The translations under genes were made by a program, and so were the position numbers. A stretch of DNA of 64,000 bases from Hirundichthys speculiger (lineage: Eukaryota; Chordata; Actinopteri; Beloniformes; Exocoetidae). Below the pieces are notes generated by a model. It did not search any database. It was given only the letters and a program-made list of their open reading frames with translations, and was not told the origin of the DNA. Shown one piece after another: positions 10,791 through 21,719 of this stretch. The DNA lies in NCBI GenBank assembly GCA_018398805.1, contig JAGFBZ010000174.1:1-64000 (forward strand), in the 5' to 3' direction. How positions within the stretch are numbered: the first letter of the stretch is position 1; each line of letters opens with the position of its first letter.

Positions 10791-11700
10791 CGTGTTCAGA
10801 GTGTCCGGGGCATCCCACTGTACTAGTTTGGTCCCAAAGCTCCCTGGGGAACCCCCTCAAACAACCTTAATTGGCTGCAGGGTGGGGGATGGGCACTTCT
10901 GACAATGGCAGGCACTTATTATTGGGCTTTCTGTGGTTAATTGCCAAAAGCAGAGATTTTTCCCAAATCTCATATTTCAGAGTTAAAACCCCCAAGGGGT
11001 CCTCTTCCATCCTTGCGAGTCTCAAAAGTATCGGCGGATGGCAGTTTTGGCTAGTTTTGGGCTGAACTGAAGTCACCGAAAAACTCAGAAAAACCTAAGT
11101 GTCACCTCCCGGCGTACAATGGCAGTCAATTTGCATTGGCCCCACAATTGGTGACCTTGGGAGGTCTACGGGTGTCTCCGGCCGTCACGGAGTTCGAAGG
11201 GCACGACCGGGCGATGGGAAATGACCCCCCGAGCGTGGTCCTGCATGCCCGGGAGTCCCCCGTCTTGGCCCCCGAAATCAGCCTCCTAGGCAATGCAAAT
11301 TGACTGCCATTGTATGGCTAAACCGGGACCCATTGAAATGCATTGAAAGTAGTTTTCAGAGGTCTTTTCCCCCCAGGAGCGCCGCAGGCTGACGGGCTCT
11401 TCGCGGCTGCTGAGAGCGGCTTCCCACGATGGGAATCGACGCCCTCCGCTTGTCCGAGGACCCCGTTTTGACCCCGGAATTCGCCCCTGAAAATCGGCTT
11501 AAGTGGGACGGATTGGGGTCTGGCTTTCGGGGAAGACGAGGGTCTGGGGGGGGGGGGCTAAAAGCATCCTGCGAACAATAAGTTTTCAAACCCCCCTGCG
11601 CGGCCCCCAAAGGCCGCAGAGGCCTTCCAGGTACTGATGCGTTATCAGTCCGTCCAGCCACATCTCCACTCAAGTCCCATCGTCCTTCTAAATTTCATAT
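10791..11700. other. GC-rich non-coding segment with inverted repeat
   Basis: This block is much richer in G+C than its flanks, with C and G runs, and has no convincing ORF. Its distinctive structure is a 24-bp inverted repeat around 11115-11314. It may be part of an unrecognised repeat family. Confidence 0.4.
11115..11314. repeat. 200-bp unit bounded by perfect 24-bp inverted repeats
   Basis: The left arm at 11115-11138 (starting TACAATGGCAGTCAATTTGC) is exactly complementary to the right arm at 11291-11314. The 152-bp spacer is GC-rich. It is compatible with a short terminal-inverted-repeat element, but I could not define a target-site duplication. Confidence 0.6.
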
Positions 11701-12244
11701 ACATGCTTAAAAAAAAAAAATCTAATCAACCCCTTTTTAAAAAAATTAATAGGCACCTGTGGTGCTTCTCTATTTTATGAATACCATCAGATCTGATTTT
11801 TTTTTTTCTTTTATCTTTTTTTTTTTTTTTTTTTTTAATCAGGACATCCTATTCCTGTCAATACATTCCTTTACTTTCTAGATCTGAGTCGTACTGAGAC
11901 TCTCACCCTCTGGAGATCCACATCCTCTCAACCTTTACACATCCACACCCCCGGGCCCATACTTCTTTGACATGTCTTTACCGGTTGGAGTATCTTGGAG
12001 GACTGTCTGGCTGAACAGATCTGTTACCATTTTCAGTCAGGACGTCTCCTGCTGGCCTTTCTGCCTTCGTGATCCTTCACCGGCGCAAAAGTGCTAAAAT
12101 GCCACGTCTACTTGTCCTCTATTTCACAATAAATGCTTCGTAGATACAATAGACTTATCCTTCAGACCGTATTTTATTTCCTAGGGTCGTTTAGGTCTGC
12201 AGATTCACCCTAATATTCAGACCAGTCCTCTCAGATAGTTCTAA

Positions 12245-12365
12245 ATTAAAAAGGAGCTCACCCTGTTGCCTCTGATCGGAGTTCTCCTAAGGAGGTCCGA
12301 TGAATCCAGCGGTGTCCCGAAGTCGGAGTGCGGTTTGTCCTGGTCCCTACTTTAGTGATGCCAAA
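12245..12365 (-). other. ERV-type leader next to LTR (primer-binding-site region)
   Basis: On the minus strand, directly after the LTR end, the sequence continues TTTGGCATCACTAAAGTAGG and then GGACC. This is the place and general form of a retroviral primer-binding site, and a splice-donor-like AGGGTGAGC follows about 100 bp on. The priming tRNA is not identified. No gag, pol or env coding follows. Confidence 0.35.
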
Positions 12366-12971
12366 TGTTGTGGCAATTTTATAAATTGCACAAATTAAAA
12401 TTATAGATCCTTAACAAAATGCTGTTGCATTTTGTTAAGGATCAACAAAATCCTTAACAAGGACGTGTGGTCTCCAAACTTTGGAGCTCAAACTTTAACC
12501 AGGTTTATTTCAGCTGAGCGCAGCAGCAGGGACATAGTCATGCAGCCTGCAGGCTGGATGGTTGTGCCCGTCGTAACCCACATTTACATCTCTTATATAG
12601 TAGTCTGACTGAACAAAAGGCAATTTACATCTCTTACAACAAAGAAATCTCATTCATCAAAAGGGAGGAACTGGTTCAATAAACATTTCGGTAGTGTGAA
12701 GACAGTTTCCAAAACCAAAAGGAAGGAGTTCATTTGATATGCATTTTGGTAGGTGAGACAAAGGTTCTCCCCTCACATATGGTTAGCTTCCTCTCTGGAA
12801 AACTGTCACAATACACTGATGAAGGTGTTAGCAACTTTTGTCTGGAGAAGTTCTTTGAAAATGGAGCTCTAACACCTAGACAGAAGCATTCGGTATTTAA
12901 ATTTTCCACGCCAACTGCTCCAGATGGATTTATCTCGGCCAGCCTGTGACTAACGTTTGTTTTGAGCAACA
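12366..12971 (-). mobile_element. Endogenous-retrovirus-type LTR
   Basis: Read on the minus strand, this ~606-bp block starts TGTTGCTC and ends GCCACAACA (TG...CA with 5-bp inverted tips). It has a TATA-like ACTATATAAGAG near 12600 and a polyadenylation signal AATAAA near 12508, about 90 bp downstream. A leader-like sequence follows its 3' end. The order U3-TATA-polyA-U5 is that of an LTR. The outer boundary is inferred from the TGTTG/CAACA symmetry only. No viral genes were found. Confidence 0.5.
12406..12443. repeat. Perfect hairpin, 16-bp stem and 6-nt loop
   Basis: GATCCTTAACAAAATG at 12406-12421 pairs exactly with 12428-12443 around the loop CTGTTG. A third partial copy (AACAAAATCCTTAACAA) follows at once. 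It lies in the U5-like part of the LTR. Confidence 0.9.
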
Positions 12972-14320
12972 AGTCTTTTCCTGTAAATGTTCTTCTGTCA
13001 GATGGACCGAGGAAGAGGTCTTCCTGAGTTTAGCGTCTGCCATGATGACTGGTGTGGTCCATCACTTCCCCTCAGTTGTGAGGTTGAGGAGCAACGTTTC
13101 CATCTCCTCAGCGGAGATGGTGCTCTGTCGAGACCTGCTTCAGCAACGCATCTGAAAGTGTCATATCAATAAATTAATACATTTGTAACCACAGAGCAGC
13201 CGCACAGGTGTTCACAGACAGATGTTCAAGTGTGACAGGTCGCACATGCACATCAGGCCGAGGAAGGATGCTTCCATCAATGAAATATCATCAGAACAAT
13301 GAGCGCAAATGGCTGAAATACAAGTTATGTTGAATATATGACCTTTAACCAAGAATTCCACACACATTTTGATCAACTGTAACACCCTAGTTCTCTCTGA
13401 TCAACTGGCTCAAAAATTTAAAAGGTTAAAATCCATCAGAATACAGGTGGAGCATCCTACAGTGCTGTGTGCATTTCATGCTCTAATGGGGGTTGATGGG
13501 GGGGGGTTGGTGATGGAGGGGTAGGGTAGTCCTTGGTGTTTCCCTTGGCCAAGCCGGACAGCAAAGCAATGCCTTACATTTTACTGACAGGTCTAACAGG
13601 ATGAGCCCACTTCCACCTCCAGGGCAGGCCTGAGTCCCCACACTGCACCTGGACAGAGGCTGACAGGTGCGTGCTGGCTGCTTAAATAGCATGGGACTGA
13701 TTACCTGCACCTGTGTGACCACACCCACCACAAACCAAAGAGAAAGGTGCAAGATGGTTCACGACCCTGGTTACAGAATAAACTGCATATCTTGGCCCCA
13801 AATATTCAAACAGATGCTTTTCTTTCCTCCAACATGCCAGGTCAGTCATAAACAGCTGGGAGATGACATGTCTTGTTCTCAGCTGTCTCAGGTGAGCACC
13901 TCTGTCATTGCAGTAAAATTCATTGATCACATCCGGCCGTTTTCCTTTCCTCCAACATAGAAAAGATCTGAGGAGTTCACCACAGAAGAACATATCGGAT
14001 ATCTTTTATATTTGTTCATGTCTGACTGTATCTCTTGGACTGAAAGTAAAGACCTGAACCTGTCTGAAGTTTCCATGAAGTTCACCTCCACTGCAGTGCA
14101 GGAGATCAGACATCTGTTGCAGATCATCGTGAATCATCCCCGAAACGAGAGATCCCGATGAATTTAAGCAGAAGCACAGAGATTCCAGGAGGTGGTGGAA
14201 TGTTCCAGAAGGATGGCAGGATCTTATTGATCCATGACCAGGCCTTGTAGCTGCAGAGACGTCTCATCTCAGGCTGGAGCCTGAAAGCTGATGGACACAT
14301 GTCTACGTCTGGTCATCACA
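12972..14320. other. No gene seen
   Basis: About 1.35 kb without a supported gene. The open frames here are short, share no recognisable motif and have no convincing splice structure. Confidence 0.4.
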
Positions 14321-14365
14321 AATATACTTTATTAATCCCCCAAGGGGGAAATTCAAGTTTCAGTA
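14321..14365 (+). repeat. LINE/SINE-type tail
   Basis: ACTTTATTAATCCCCCAAGG and the following GGGAAATTC match the common 3' end of fish RTE/Rex3-type elements and SINEs borrowing that tail. Only the tail is clear. Confidence 0.4.
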
Positions 14366-14984
14366 CACCAGATCTCTTCTGGTGTACTAGAGGAGCTGCT
14401 AGCATCCAGCGCTCCTTTTCATGCCAGGTCCCGTGGTCCGAGTGCTAACTCCAGATAACAGCCGTTAACACAGTTAACAGCCGTTAGAACCAGTATATCT
14501 CCATAATGATGACCAGTGAGGTATCTCCAGGTCAGAGGAGGAAACACCGATGAACCAGACCGTCTCCTCTGGGAAGACTGAGCTCCATTCAGTCTGGCGA
14601 GTGACGGAGCCGACCGTCCCAGAGCCCGGTTCATCATGCAGACCGGACCAGGCCGTTGTCGTCTCCCCCGGCGGTGCTGGGCCCCACCAGGTCACCAGAC
14701 GGCCCCTGCCAGGTCAGCTGACCCATCCGGCGTGTAGACAGCTGGACGGGGGCAGCACGCCGCCGCCGCTATGTCGGGGGCATGCCCCTCCGTCCCAGCT
14801 CCGTGACGCTGCAGCCCGGATCCAGTGGCGGTGGTTGCCGCGGGTAGCAGTTCAGGACTACTTAGCTTAACTTTCCCGAACCGGCCTCCAGCGACACCGT
14901 CCATGTCCGCGGCGGCAGGTCTCCACCAGCCGCAAGAGGACAAGCCCTGAAGTGATTCTCATGACGCCATAATCTATATTTTCA
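14366..14984. other. GC-rich spacer, no gene supported
   Basis: Overlapping open frames on both strands lack recognisable motifs. It may be the degenerate upstream part of the L2 element that starts clearly at 14985. Confidence 0.3.
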
Positions 14985-15852
14985 GTATGCATTGGCTCCC
15001 CGTCCGCTTCAGGATCGATTTTAAGATTCTCTTGCTGGTTTTTAAATGTCTTAATGGCCTTGCGCCCTCTTATTTATCTGACTTGCTTTTACCATATCAA
15101 CCCTCGCGGACCCTGCGGTCCTCCGGCACTGGCCTTTTAACCATACCAAAACCTAGAACAAAAACCCACGGTGAGGCAGCATTTAGCCACTATGGTCCCC
15201 ACCTGTGGAACAGCCTGCCGGAGGGCCTCAGGACAGCAGAGACTGTTGATATTTTTAAAGGAAGACTAAAGACACACCTTTTTAATCAGGCTTTTAATTA
15301 ATATTTTAAACTCTTCTTACATTTTTATCTGGTGCTATCCTGTTTTATGTTGCTCCTTTTAACTTGCTTTTTAGGATGATGCTTTTATCTGCTTTTAGCT
15401 GCTTTTATCTTGCTATTTTATGCTCTTAGTCATTATCTTTTAACTCCAGTGTTTCCTCAGGGGGGTCCTCCACACTGGGAGCTGTGTCAGGTGACTGGGG
15501 GTGCTGTCCTTGGGTCCCTCTGGCCTGGCTGGCTGGGGGTTCCTCCCACTGATCTGGGGGTCCGCCTGTCAGTTGGAGTCGGGGGGCCCGGGTGCCGGTC
15601 ACCCTGATAAGGCCTGCGGCTCCTCCCAGTGTGGATGGCCCAAAAGGTGGCGTTTTTCCTTGATCCTCAGTGCCATGCCATGTCGCCCTATTGGTTGTGA
15701 TTGTGTGTGTATATTTGTTTAGTATGGAGGGTGGGAGGGAAGGGGTTTTATTGTGATTATTTGTTTTTAATTCTGTAAAGCACTTTGTGTTGCATGTTTT
15801 TGCATGAAAAGCGCTATACAAATAAAGATTGATTGATTGATTGATTGATATT
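14985..15852 (+). mobile_element. L2-type LINE 3' end
   Basis: The plus strand encodes the RT C-terminus (MHWLPVRFRIDFKILLLVFK, then CLNGLAPSYLSDLLLPYQPS, then LWNSLPEGLRTAE) to a stop after LFNQAFN at 15301. A ~520-bp 3' UTR ends in AATAAAGATTGATTGATTGA, the tandem-repeat tail typical of L2 elements. The element is strongly 5' truncated. Confidence 0.85.
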
Positions 15853-16351
15853 ATCATCCCACAGCCCGTCAGGATTTCTCCATCCAGCAGACGGACATTT
15901 GGCAGTAAAAGGAAAGTCAGAGCTTGTGTCTTCTTAGATGAAAGATGTCAAGATTGTTGGGACAAAACTGTCTCTCGGACACGTACTGACCAACTCTTGG
16001 ATGCAGCGTGTCAAGTGACCCAGAGAAAGTTGGAATCTTCCCAGCTCCGTTGAAGAGATTTTTTTCTAAGGTTTTCTAAGGCTGAGCTATGAAGAAGAGA
16101 AAATGTTGCATCTGGGTGATTTGCAGGATTCAAATTATACTCTTATGTTCATAGTGTAGTGGAGTAACAGAAATATGGTGATTATTGGGATTTGTAATCT
16201 CTAATCAATGAAATGTGTGATTCTAATCAATAATCAGAAACAAGATGATTTAGTTGATTTGTAATGAAGTAGATCAATGAAGGGGGAAATCATTGTTAAT
16301 TCTGTGTGGGAAGATTTCTGGAAAGGGCAAAGTGCTGTTCATCTGTACTTT

Positions 16352-16637
16352 GGGGCGGCTGTGGCTCAGGTGGTAGAGAGGGTTGTCCGGTAACCGGAAA
16401 GTTGCCGGTTCAATTCCCATGCTCCCCTGGCTACATGTCAAAGTATCCCTGAGCAAGATACTGAACCCCAAGTTGCTCCTGGTGAGCATGTGGTACCCTG
16501 CGTGGTAGCCTCGGCCATCAGTGTGTGAATGTGTGTGTGAATGGGTGAATGTGAGGCCTAATGTAAACCGCTTTGAGGGCACCTCGGTGCTGATAAAGCG
16601 GTATATAAGTGCAGTCCATTTACCATTTACCATTTAC
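16352..16637 (+). mobile_element. tRNA-derived SINE
   Basis: The 5' end GGGGCGGCTGTGGCTCAGGT carries an A-box (TGGCTCAGGTGG) and GGTTCAATTCC about 40 bp later is a B-box, the RNA polymerase III promoter of a tRNA-like head. A ~200-bp body follows, and the 3' end is a short tandem of TACCATT. Layout and length are those of a fish tRNA SINE, not of a functional tRNA. Confidence 0.85.
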
Positions 16638-16782
16638 TGTCATAAGCAGGCTGTGAGCCGCCGTGGAACGTAAAACAAATGCCATGTTCATCAAAAATAA
16701 TTGGTAGAAGTGGATGAGAGTTGAAAGAGTTACTCTTTTCTCAACAATAATCCAGAACTGCTAGAATGGGTCAGAATTCAAT

Positions 16783-16891
16783 TCAGTTTTATTTGTATAG
16801 CGTCTGTTACAATGTCAATTGTCTCTAGGCGCTTTACAGAGACCCCGAGCAAATATCATTAACTAATATTATAATAATAAATCCAATCAAT
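16783..16891 (+). repeat. Interspersed repeat, left part (split by hAT)
   Basis: TTTTATTTGTATAGCG and GGCGCTTTACAGAGACC are typical of a very common fish interspersed repeat. It stops at the hAT target duplication CAATCAAT (16884-16891). Confidence 0.55.
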
Positions 16892-19800
16892 CAGTCTTGT
16901 ATAAAGTACTTGAAAGCGATACTTGAGTAAAAGTACAAGTATCTTACCAGAAAATGACTTTGGTAGAAGTTAAAGTCACCTTTTAAAATATTACTTGAGT
17001 AAAAGTCTTAAAGTACCTGACATTTAGTGTACTTAAGTATCAAAAGTAATTGTCTGATATAAAATGTACTTAAGTATTAAAAGTAAAAGTAAAGGTATTT
17101 TTTTAAAAAGTGAGTGGTTAGAATTTTGATTATGAAATTTATTGTGGCTTCCTTACAGTGAGAGCATAATATCCAGGCACAGGAGAAAGAGGCTTGAACT
17201 TTTTCAACATAAAAATTAAACTTCTGCCATCATCAATGGTGACTACCTCTCGCTCTCAACCTCCCTGTGTGTTTTAATGGACAAACTGCATGTCTTTCAA
17301 CTAGCATGAAGTTATTAACTGAAACTGAAAAGGTGTCTGTTCATCTTCAGAAGAAGCTGGTTTTCAAAGTTGCGAGAATTCAGTCTTGCTCTTCTTGGAC
17401 TAAAGACAAGTCCTGCAATGCTGAAGAGCCTCTCACAGGCCGCTGAGGCAGGTAGAGGAGTGTTCAGCTTCACGGAAAGCTTGCACACGGCTGGGAAGGA
17501 TTTCAGCAAGTCCATGTGATCTGCTGAACAGGCCAAGTATGCATCCAGTTGTTTGGCAGCATCTTGTGCTTGAGACGACTGCAGGGCAGAGAAGAAGTCA
17601 TCGTCATCAGACGAACTGGACCGGTTGGCATCTGCTAGCTGAAGGAAGGGTTCTTCGATGTGCTGTCTGATGTAGTCAATTCCTTGAAATAGTGACAATG
17701 GAAATATAAATTATAGATTTAATGCAACTCTATAACATGCTATGACCCCAAATTTAAGTTTTAATTTAAGGTTTGTTATTTAATTTTATGTACTACCCAT
17801 GCATCAATAATTCAAAGATTCAAAATATACACTTATTTTTTCACTTTCCCCATGATGTCTTACCCGTTTTTATTGTGGATTCATCGTTTGTCCACGTTGT
17901 ATGAAATTTTGGAAGTAGAATTGCAGCTGCAATCAACTCAGGGTCTCCTGACATGTGGCCAAAACGGTTCTTGATTCCCACCTGCAAGGCAAGTTTATTT
18001 GTATAGCACATTTTAGCAACAAGCACTGATGCAAAGTGCCAAAGTAACACATTTTGAAAAGGACATTTGAATATAATTGAAATTAATCAGAATTAAGAGT
18101 TAAGACAATATAAAATAAATACAAGAATAAAAGTTACCTGTAAAGCATCCACGAGAGGCCTGCAGTACTTTAGTGGCAACTTGACTCTGTCAAGTTTTAT
18201 GGTCAGCAGGTTGATTGTTGGAAGCAGCCATCCCATCGTGGCATTTGCTTCTGCTTGCAAGATGTTGGATGCCTGCGCAACTGGGCTCACGACAGTGGCA
18301 TACTCTGTGAGGAACGCAATTTCAGCAGGATTGAACCTGTGATGAAAACAAAGACACAACACCATTGTTTGTAATAACACTAAACCATTTCATTGGATTC
18401 AACAAAATAATTGCTGGATGAGAAATTAAGTAAAATGGATCAATGATAAGTGGAAGTTGTGATACAATGTGAAACTTATTATTGCCCAAAAAAGGATTGG
18501 AAAAATAAATCGGAAGACTTCATGTTCAATTATGATGAAATAAAACATACATAATTCTTACTTACATTGGAACCTTTAAGTTGGTGCAGATGCCTCTGAT
18601 GGCACCCTCTCCCTTTTCTTTCATTATTCTCAGCAGTCTTTCCACTGCCAGGAACAAGGAGTTCCACCTTGTAGCATTTGGACGCAGCAGCTGGAGGGAA
18701 CAAGCATCTTCAACAGTTTCTGCTGCAAGGGTGGATCTTCCACATTTGTTCCAAAGTGTATTACACTTTCCAAAGGTTGAACGGTACTCTTTCTTGTGTG
18801 CCTCATTGGATGTTGCTTTCATGGCATCCACAGTAGCTATTAGGTTGAGTAGGTGAGAAGCACAGCGCTGGTGCCGTGGGAGCTGGAACTCTAAACCATC
18901 ATCTTCATTCAGGAGCACTGACACATCAACAAACTCCACTTCTTCATCCCCCTCTTGATCCTCCTTCATCCTCTCCTGGTTGGGATGCATTACCAGGATC
19001 GCCATCACTTCCGACTGCATTGTTGTTCTCATCCACACCAAAAACCTGGAAAGCTTTTATGAAGTTGGTGCCGTTATCGGTTGTTGTTCGCACAATCTTC
19101 CCCCGAATTTCAAACTCGGAGTGGATGTCATTCAGGGCGCTTGCCAACACATCAAATGTGTGGGAACCTCTCAGTTGTTTACAGGCTAGGGCTGCTGAGC
19201 ATCTTTTGAGACTGTTGGGGTCAATCCAATGGCCAGTAACGCCAATGAAGCTCCGCCTTCTGGCAGACCAGCAGTCGGTTGGTGGTGGCGATATGGTCGA
19301 CTCCCCTCATGGCCTCAGTCACTGCCTTCTTCATTCCCATGGAGGCATGATCAATCATGGAGCACAGGGTCAGACGTGATATCATTTTTGCATTGGGCTG
19401 CAATTCCTTCACGAAATCTCTAAATGCTTGTTGTTCAACAACATGAAATGGCTGGAGCCCTTGGACCACATACTTCATGACCGCTTTGTCCATGGACCTC
19501 TGAGACACAGCCCTGGTGTTCACCAGTGTGGTCTGCCTAAGGGTGGAGGTGGTGGGAAGAGTTTCAGGAGCCCTTTTTCTTTTTCTTAATGTCAGCTCTT
19601 CATATTTTTTGAGGTGGCCTACATGCTTTCTCTGAAACAGTGAGAGAAATACATTTTATAAGCAAAACAACTTATGCTACAGGGTTTAAAAGTTACTTAA
19701 CAATAACAGTCAAGTTACCATTATTTGATATTACCTTTACCTAATTGCAAGAAGTATAAACACTCACGGAAGCCCACCCCTACCACCCTGTCACTCACAC

Positions 19801-21015
19801 TATTAACTTGGACTATTCATTGCTGTTGTTGGTGTTGTGAAGCCTGTACTGTATTTGTGTTAACTGGTCATTTGTCTCCTGTTTGTTACTAGCTGACCTA
19901 CAAAAAAAAAACACCAACTATTTATCCACTTTGATCAATATGTAAACCTACATTCACAATATATAACAATAGCCGATAACAACTGAGTTTTGAGGTAATT
20001 AATTCAAAGCAAATCTCAAGTTTAACAAAATGCATGGTGCTTTTGAGGACGTGAGTAATCCTGAACGCTGCTCTGTAACCTGCCATTAATTAGCCTGATG
20101 TAGTCTAAAAGAATAAAATCCCTCCACGTGTAACGTCAATTTACCTAGGGAAATATTCGGCCGCCACTTAGGCTATACCAGAAACCGTTAATAACCATTT
20201 CAGTATTATGGACATGTCTTCAAGAGTTTTGTGTTGAATTAATTCGGAGGGGAAATCATTGGTGGTGTTAAATATCTGCACATTGGCTTAACAGTTAACT
20301 AGCTTAACCAACTAGCACACGTTAGCCTGGCCATCACGTTGGCCAGATATCTGACCAGGCTACACCGAAAATCCACCGGGCCCGTCCGCGGCGCTTTGCG
20401 TTATAACTAATTAATGTTAAATAACGTTGACATTATGGCTTAATTGAATAAAAATTAATTCAACCTACCTCGATGTGCTTCTTCAGGTTGGATGGGGAGT
20501 TTTTGAATGCCAATAATTCAGTCACTTTCGGTAGGCATAACAGGCACTTAATCCGGTAGGATGAATCTTTCATTCCAACGTAGGAAAACATTTCTTTCAA
20601 ATACGGCCACGGGTGTATTATGGTGTCTTCTTCGTCACCACCACGGAGTTCACCAAGTTCGCCTGAGTCGATGCTCCTCATCTTCTACCGGAGTAAGGTT
20701 AGCAGCAGAGCCTGCAGCAGATGCTGCCATGATGGCATCAATAACGTTATGTGCCTGGACTTGTTCTTCTTCACGCTTGACGGTTGACATGACAAACAGG
20801 CATTACGTCACCAATTTTAATTATTAGTAACAAGTAACGAAGATGGTTAGGAGAAATGTATCGGAGTAAAAGTACACATTTTATTTAGGAAATGTAGTGG
20901 AGTAAAAGTGAAAGTTGTCAGAAATATACGTAAATAACGAAGTAAAGTACAGATATGTGAAATTCTACTTAAGTACAGTAACGAAGTATTTGCAGTGTTG
21001 TAATGTAACGAAGTA
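16892..21015 (-). mobile_element. hAT DNA transposon with BED finger and hAT dimerisation domain
   Basis: A 4,124-bp element between perfect 8-bp copies of CAATCAAT (16884-16891 and 21016-21023). The left tip is CAGTCTTGTATAAAGTACTT. Subterminal regions are rich in AGTAAAAGTAC-like motifs, as in hAT elements. The minus strand holds a spliced transposase at about 20469-20790, 18566-19631, 18138-18336, 17864-17981 and 17315-17682. The right tip appears inverted. Frameshifts show the copy is inactive. Confidence 0.8.
17315..20790 (-). pseudogene. hAT transposase, five exons, frameshifted
   Basis: Exon 1 (20790-20469) has a BED-type finger (IKCLLC ... NLKKHIE) and a frame change just after PVEDE, near 20680. 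Exon 2 (19631-18566) carries AVMKYVVQGLQPFHVVEQQA, TTDNGTNFIKAF, RCASHLLNLI and PNATRWNSLFLAVERLL, with another frame change near 19225 (LLVCQK to GHWIDPNSLKR). Exons 3 and 4 follow with GT-AG borders. Exon 5 (17682-17315) holds the hAT C-terminal dimerisation signature SAACERLFSIAGLVFSPRRA and ends at a stop. A BED finger plus this C-terminus defines the hAT superfamily. Confidence 0.8.
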
Positions 21016-21230
21016 CAATCAATGATAATGGCAGGTAAAAAACTCCCACATAGGGGGAAAAAAAACTTTAAGCCAAACAGAGGCAAGGAAAAACTCCACT
21101 TTAAGAGGAAGAAACCTGGACCAGGACCTGGATCATATGGAGGGACCTTCCTGATGAAGACCAGCCGGGGAGAGAGGACAGAGAGAGGATGGAGGACAGA
21201 GAGAGGATGGAGGACAGAGAGAGGAGAGCA
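21016..21230 (+). repeat. Interspersed repeat, right part
   Basis: After the CAATCAAT duplication the repeat resumes: GATAATGGCAGG, GGCAAGGAAAAACTCC, GGACCTTCCTGATGAAGACC and a short tandem of GGACAGAGAGAGGATGGA. The same sequence, inverted, is at 60790-61128 and 63640-63960. Confidence 0.7.
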
Positions 21231-21379
21231 CACAAATGACCACAACCATCATTTATCTCCGACTGGGAGCTGCAGCAAATCCAGGGGTCGGGGGGCGGAG
21301 CTCTGATTTAACCTCAGTAAGTTTAAGGTTATCAGTCAAGTAATCAAACAGGCTCTTCACAAGGTGTTGTGCAGCACTT

Positions 21380-21500
21380 TTTTTAGGGATAAATCTGTGC
21401 AACAACGAAGACGGCACATACAAAGTACTGGACCAAGAATGGACCCCTGAGGAACCCCACATGGGTTTAATGAGGCTGGAACCTTTGATTAGAAACATGG
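21380..21500 (-). mobile_element. Small LINE RT scrap
   Basis: One minus-strand frame reads CGVPQGSILGPVLCM, the conserved motif between RT boxes. Nothing else of the element can be defined. Confidence 0.5.
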
Positions 21501-21719
21501 TGCTCCAACTGAGAAATGAGTCTGAGGATCAACTAAATTAAAGGTTACACTGGGATCTAAAATGGCTCAAATAAACTAAACAGTCGAAAGCTCGTAACTG
21601 AAGTCCTTCCAAGTCTTGGCTGAATCCCACGGACCTCCTGAAGCTCCTCTGAGGTGAAGGTGGACTGAATTAACTCCTGCAGATGCTTTGCTTTTGGAGG
21701 AGCATGCAATGATCAGTCT

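Noticed and set aside
11356..11673. 105-codon minus-strand ORF, Pro/Arg-rich
   Set aside because: Open because of high GC. No motif or splice support.
16352..16425. Functional tRNA gene
   Set aside because: A and B boxes are present, but the head is followed by a SINE body and tandem tail and lacks an evident acceptor stem.
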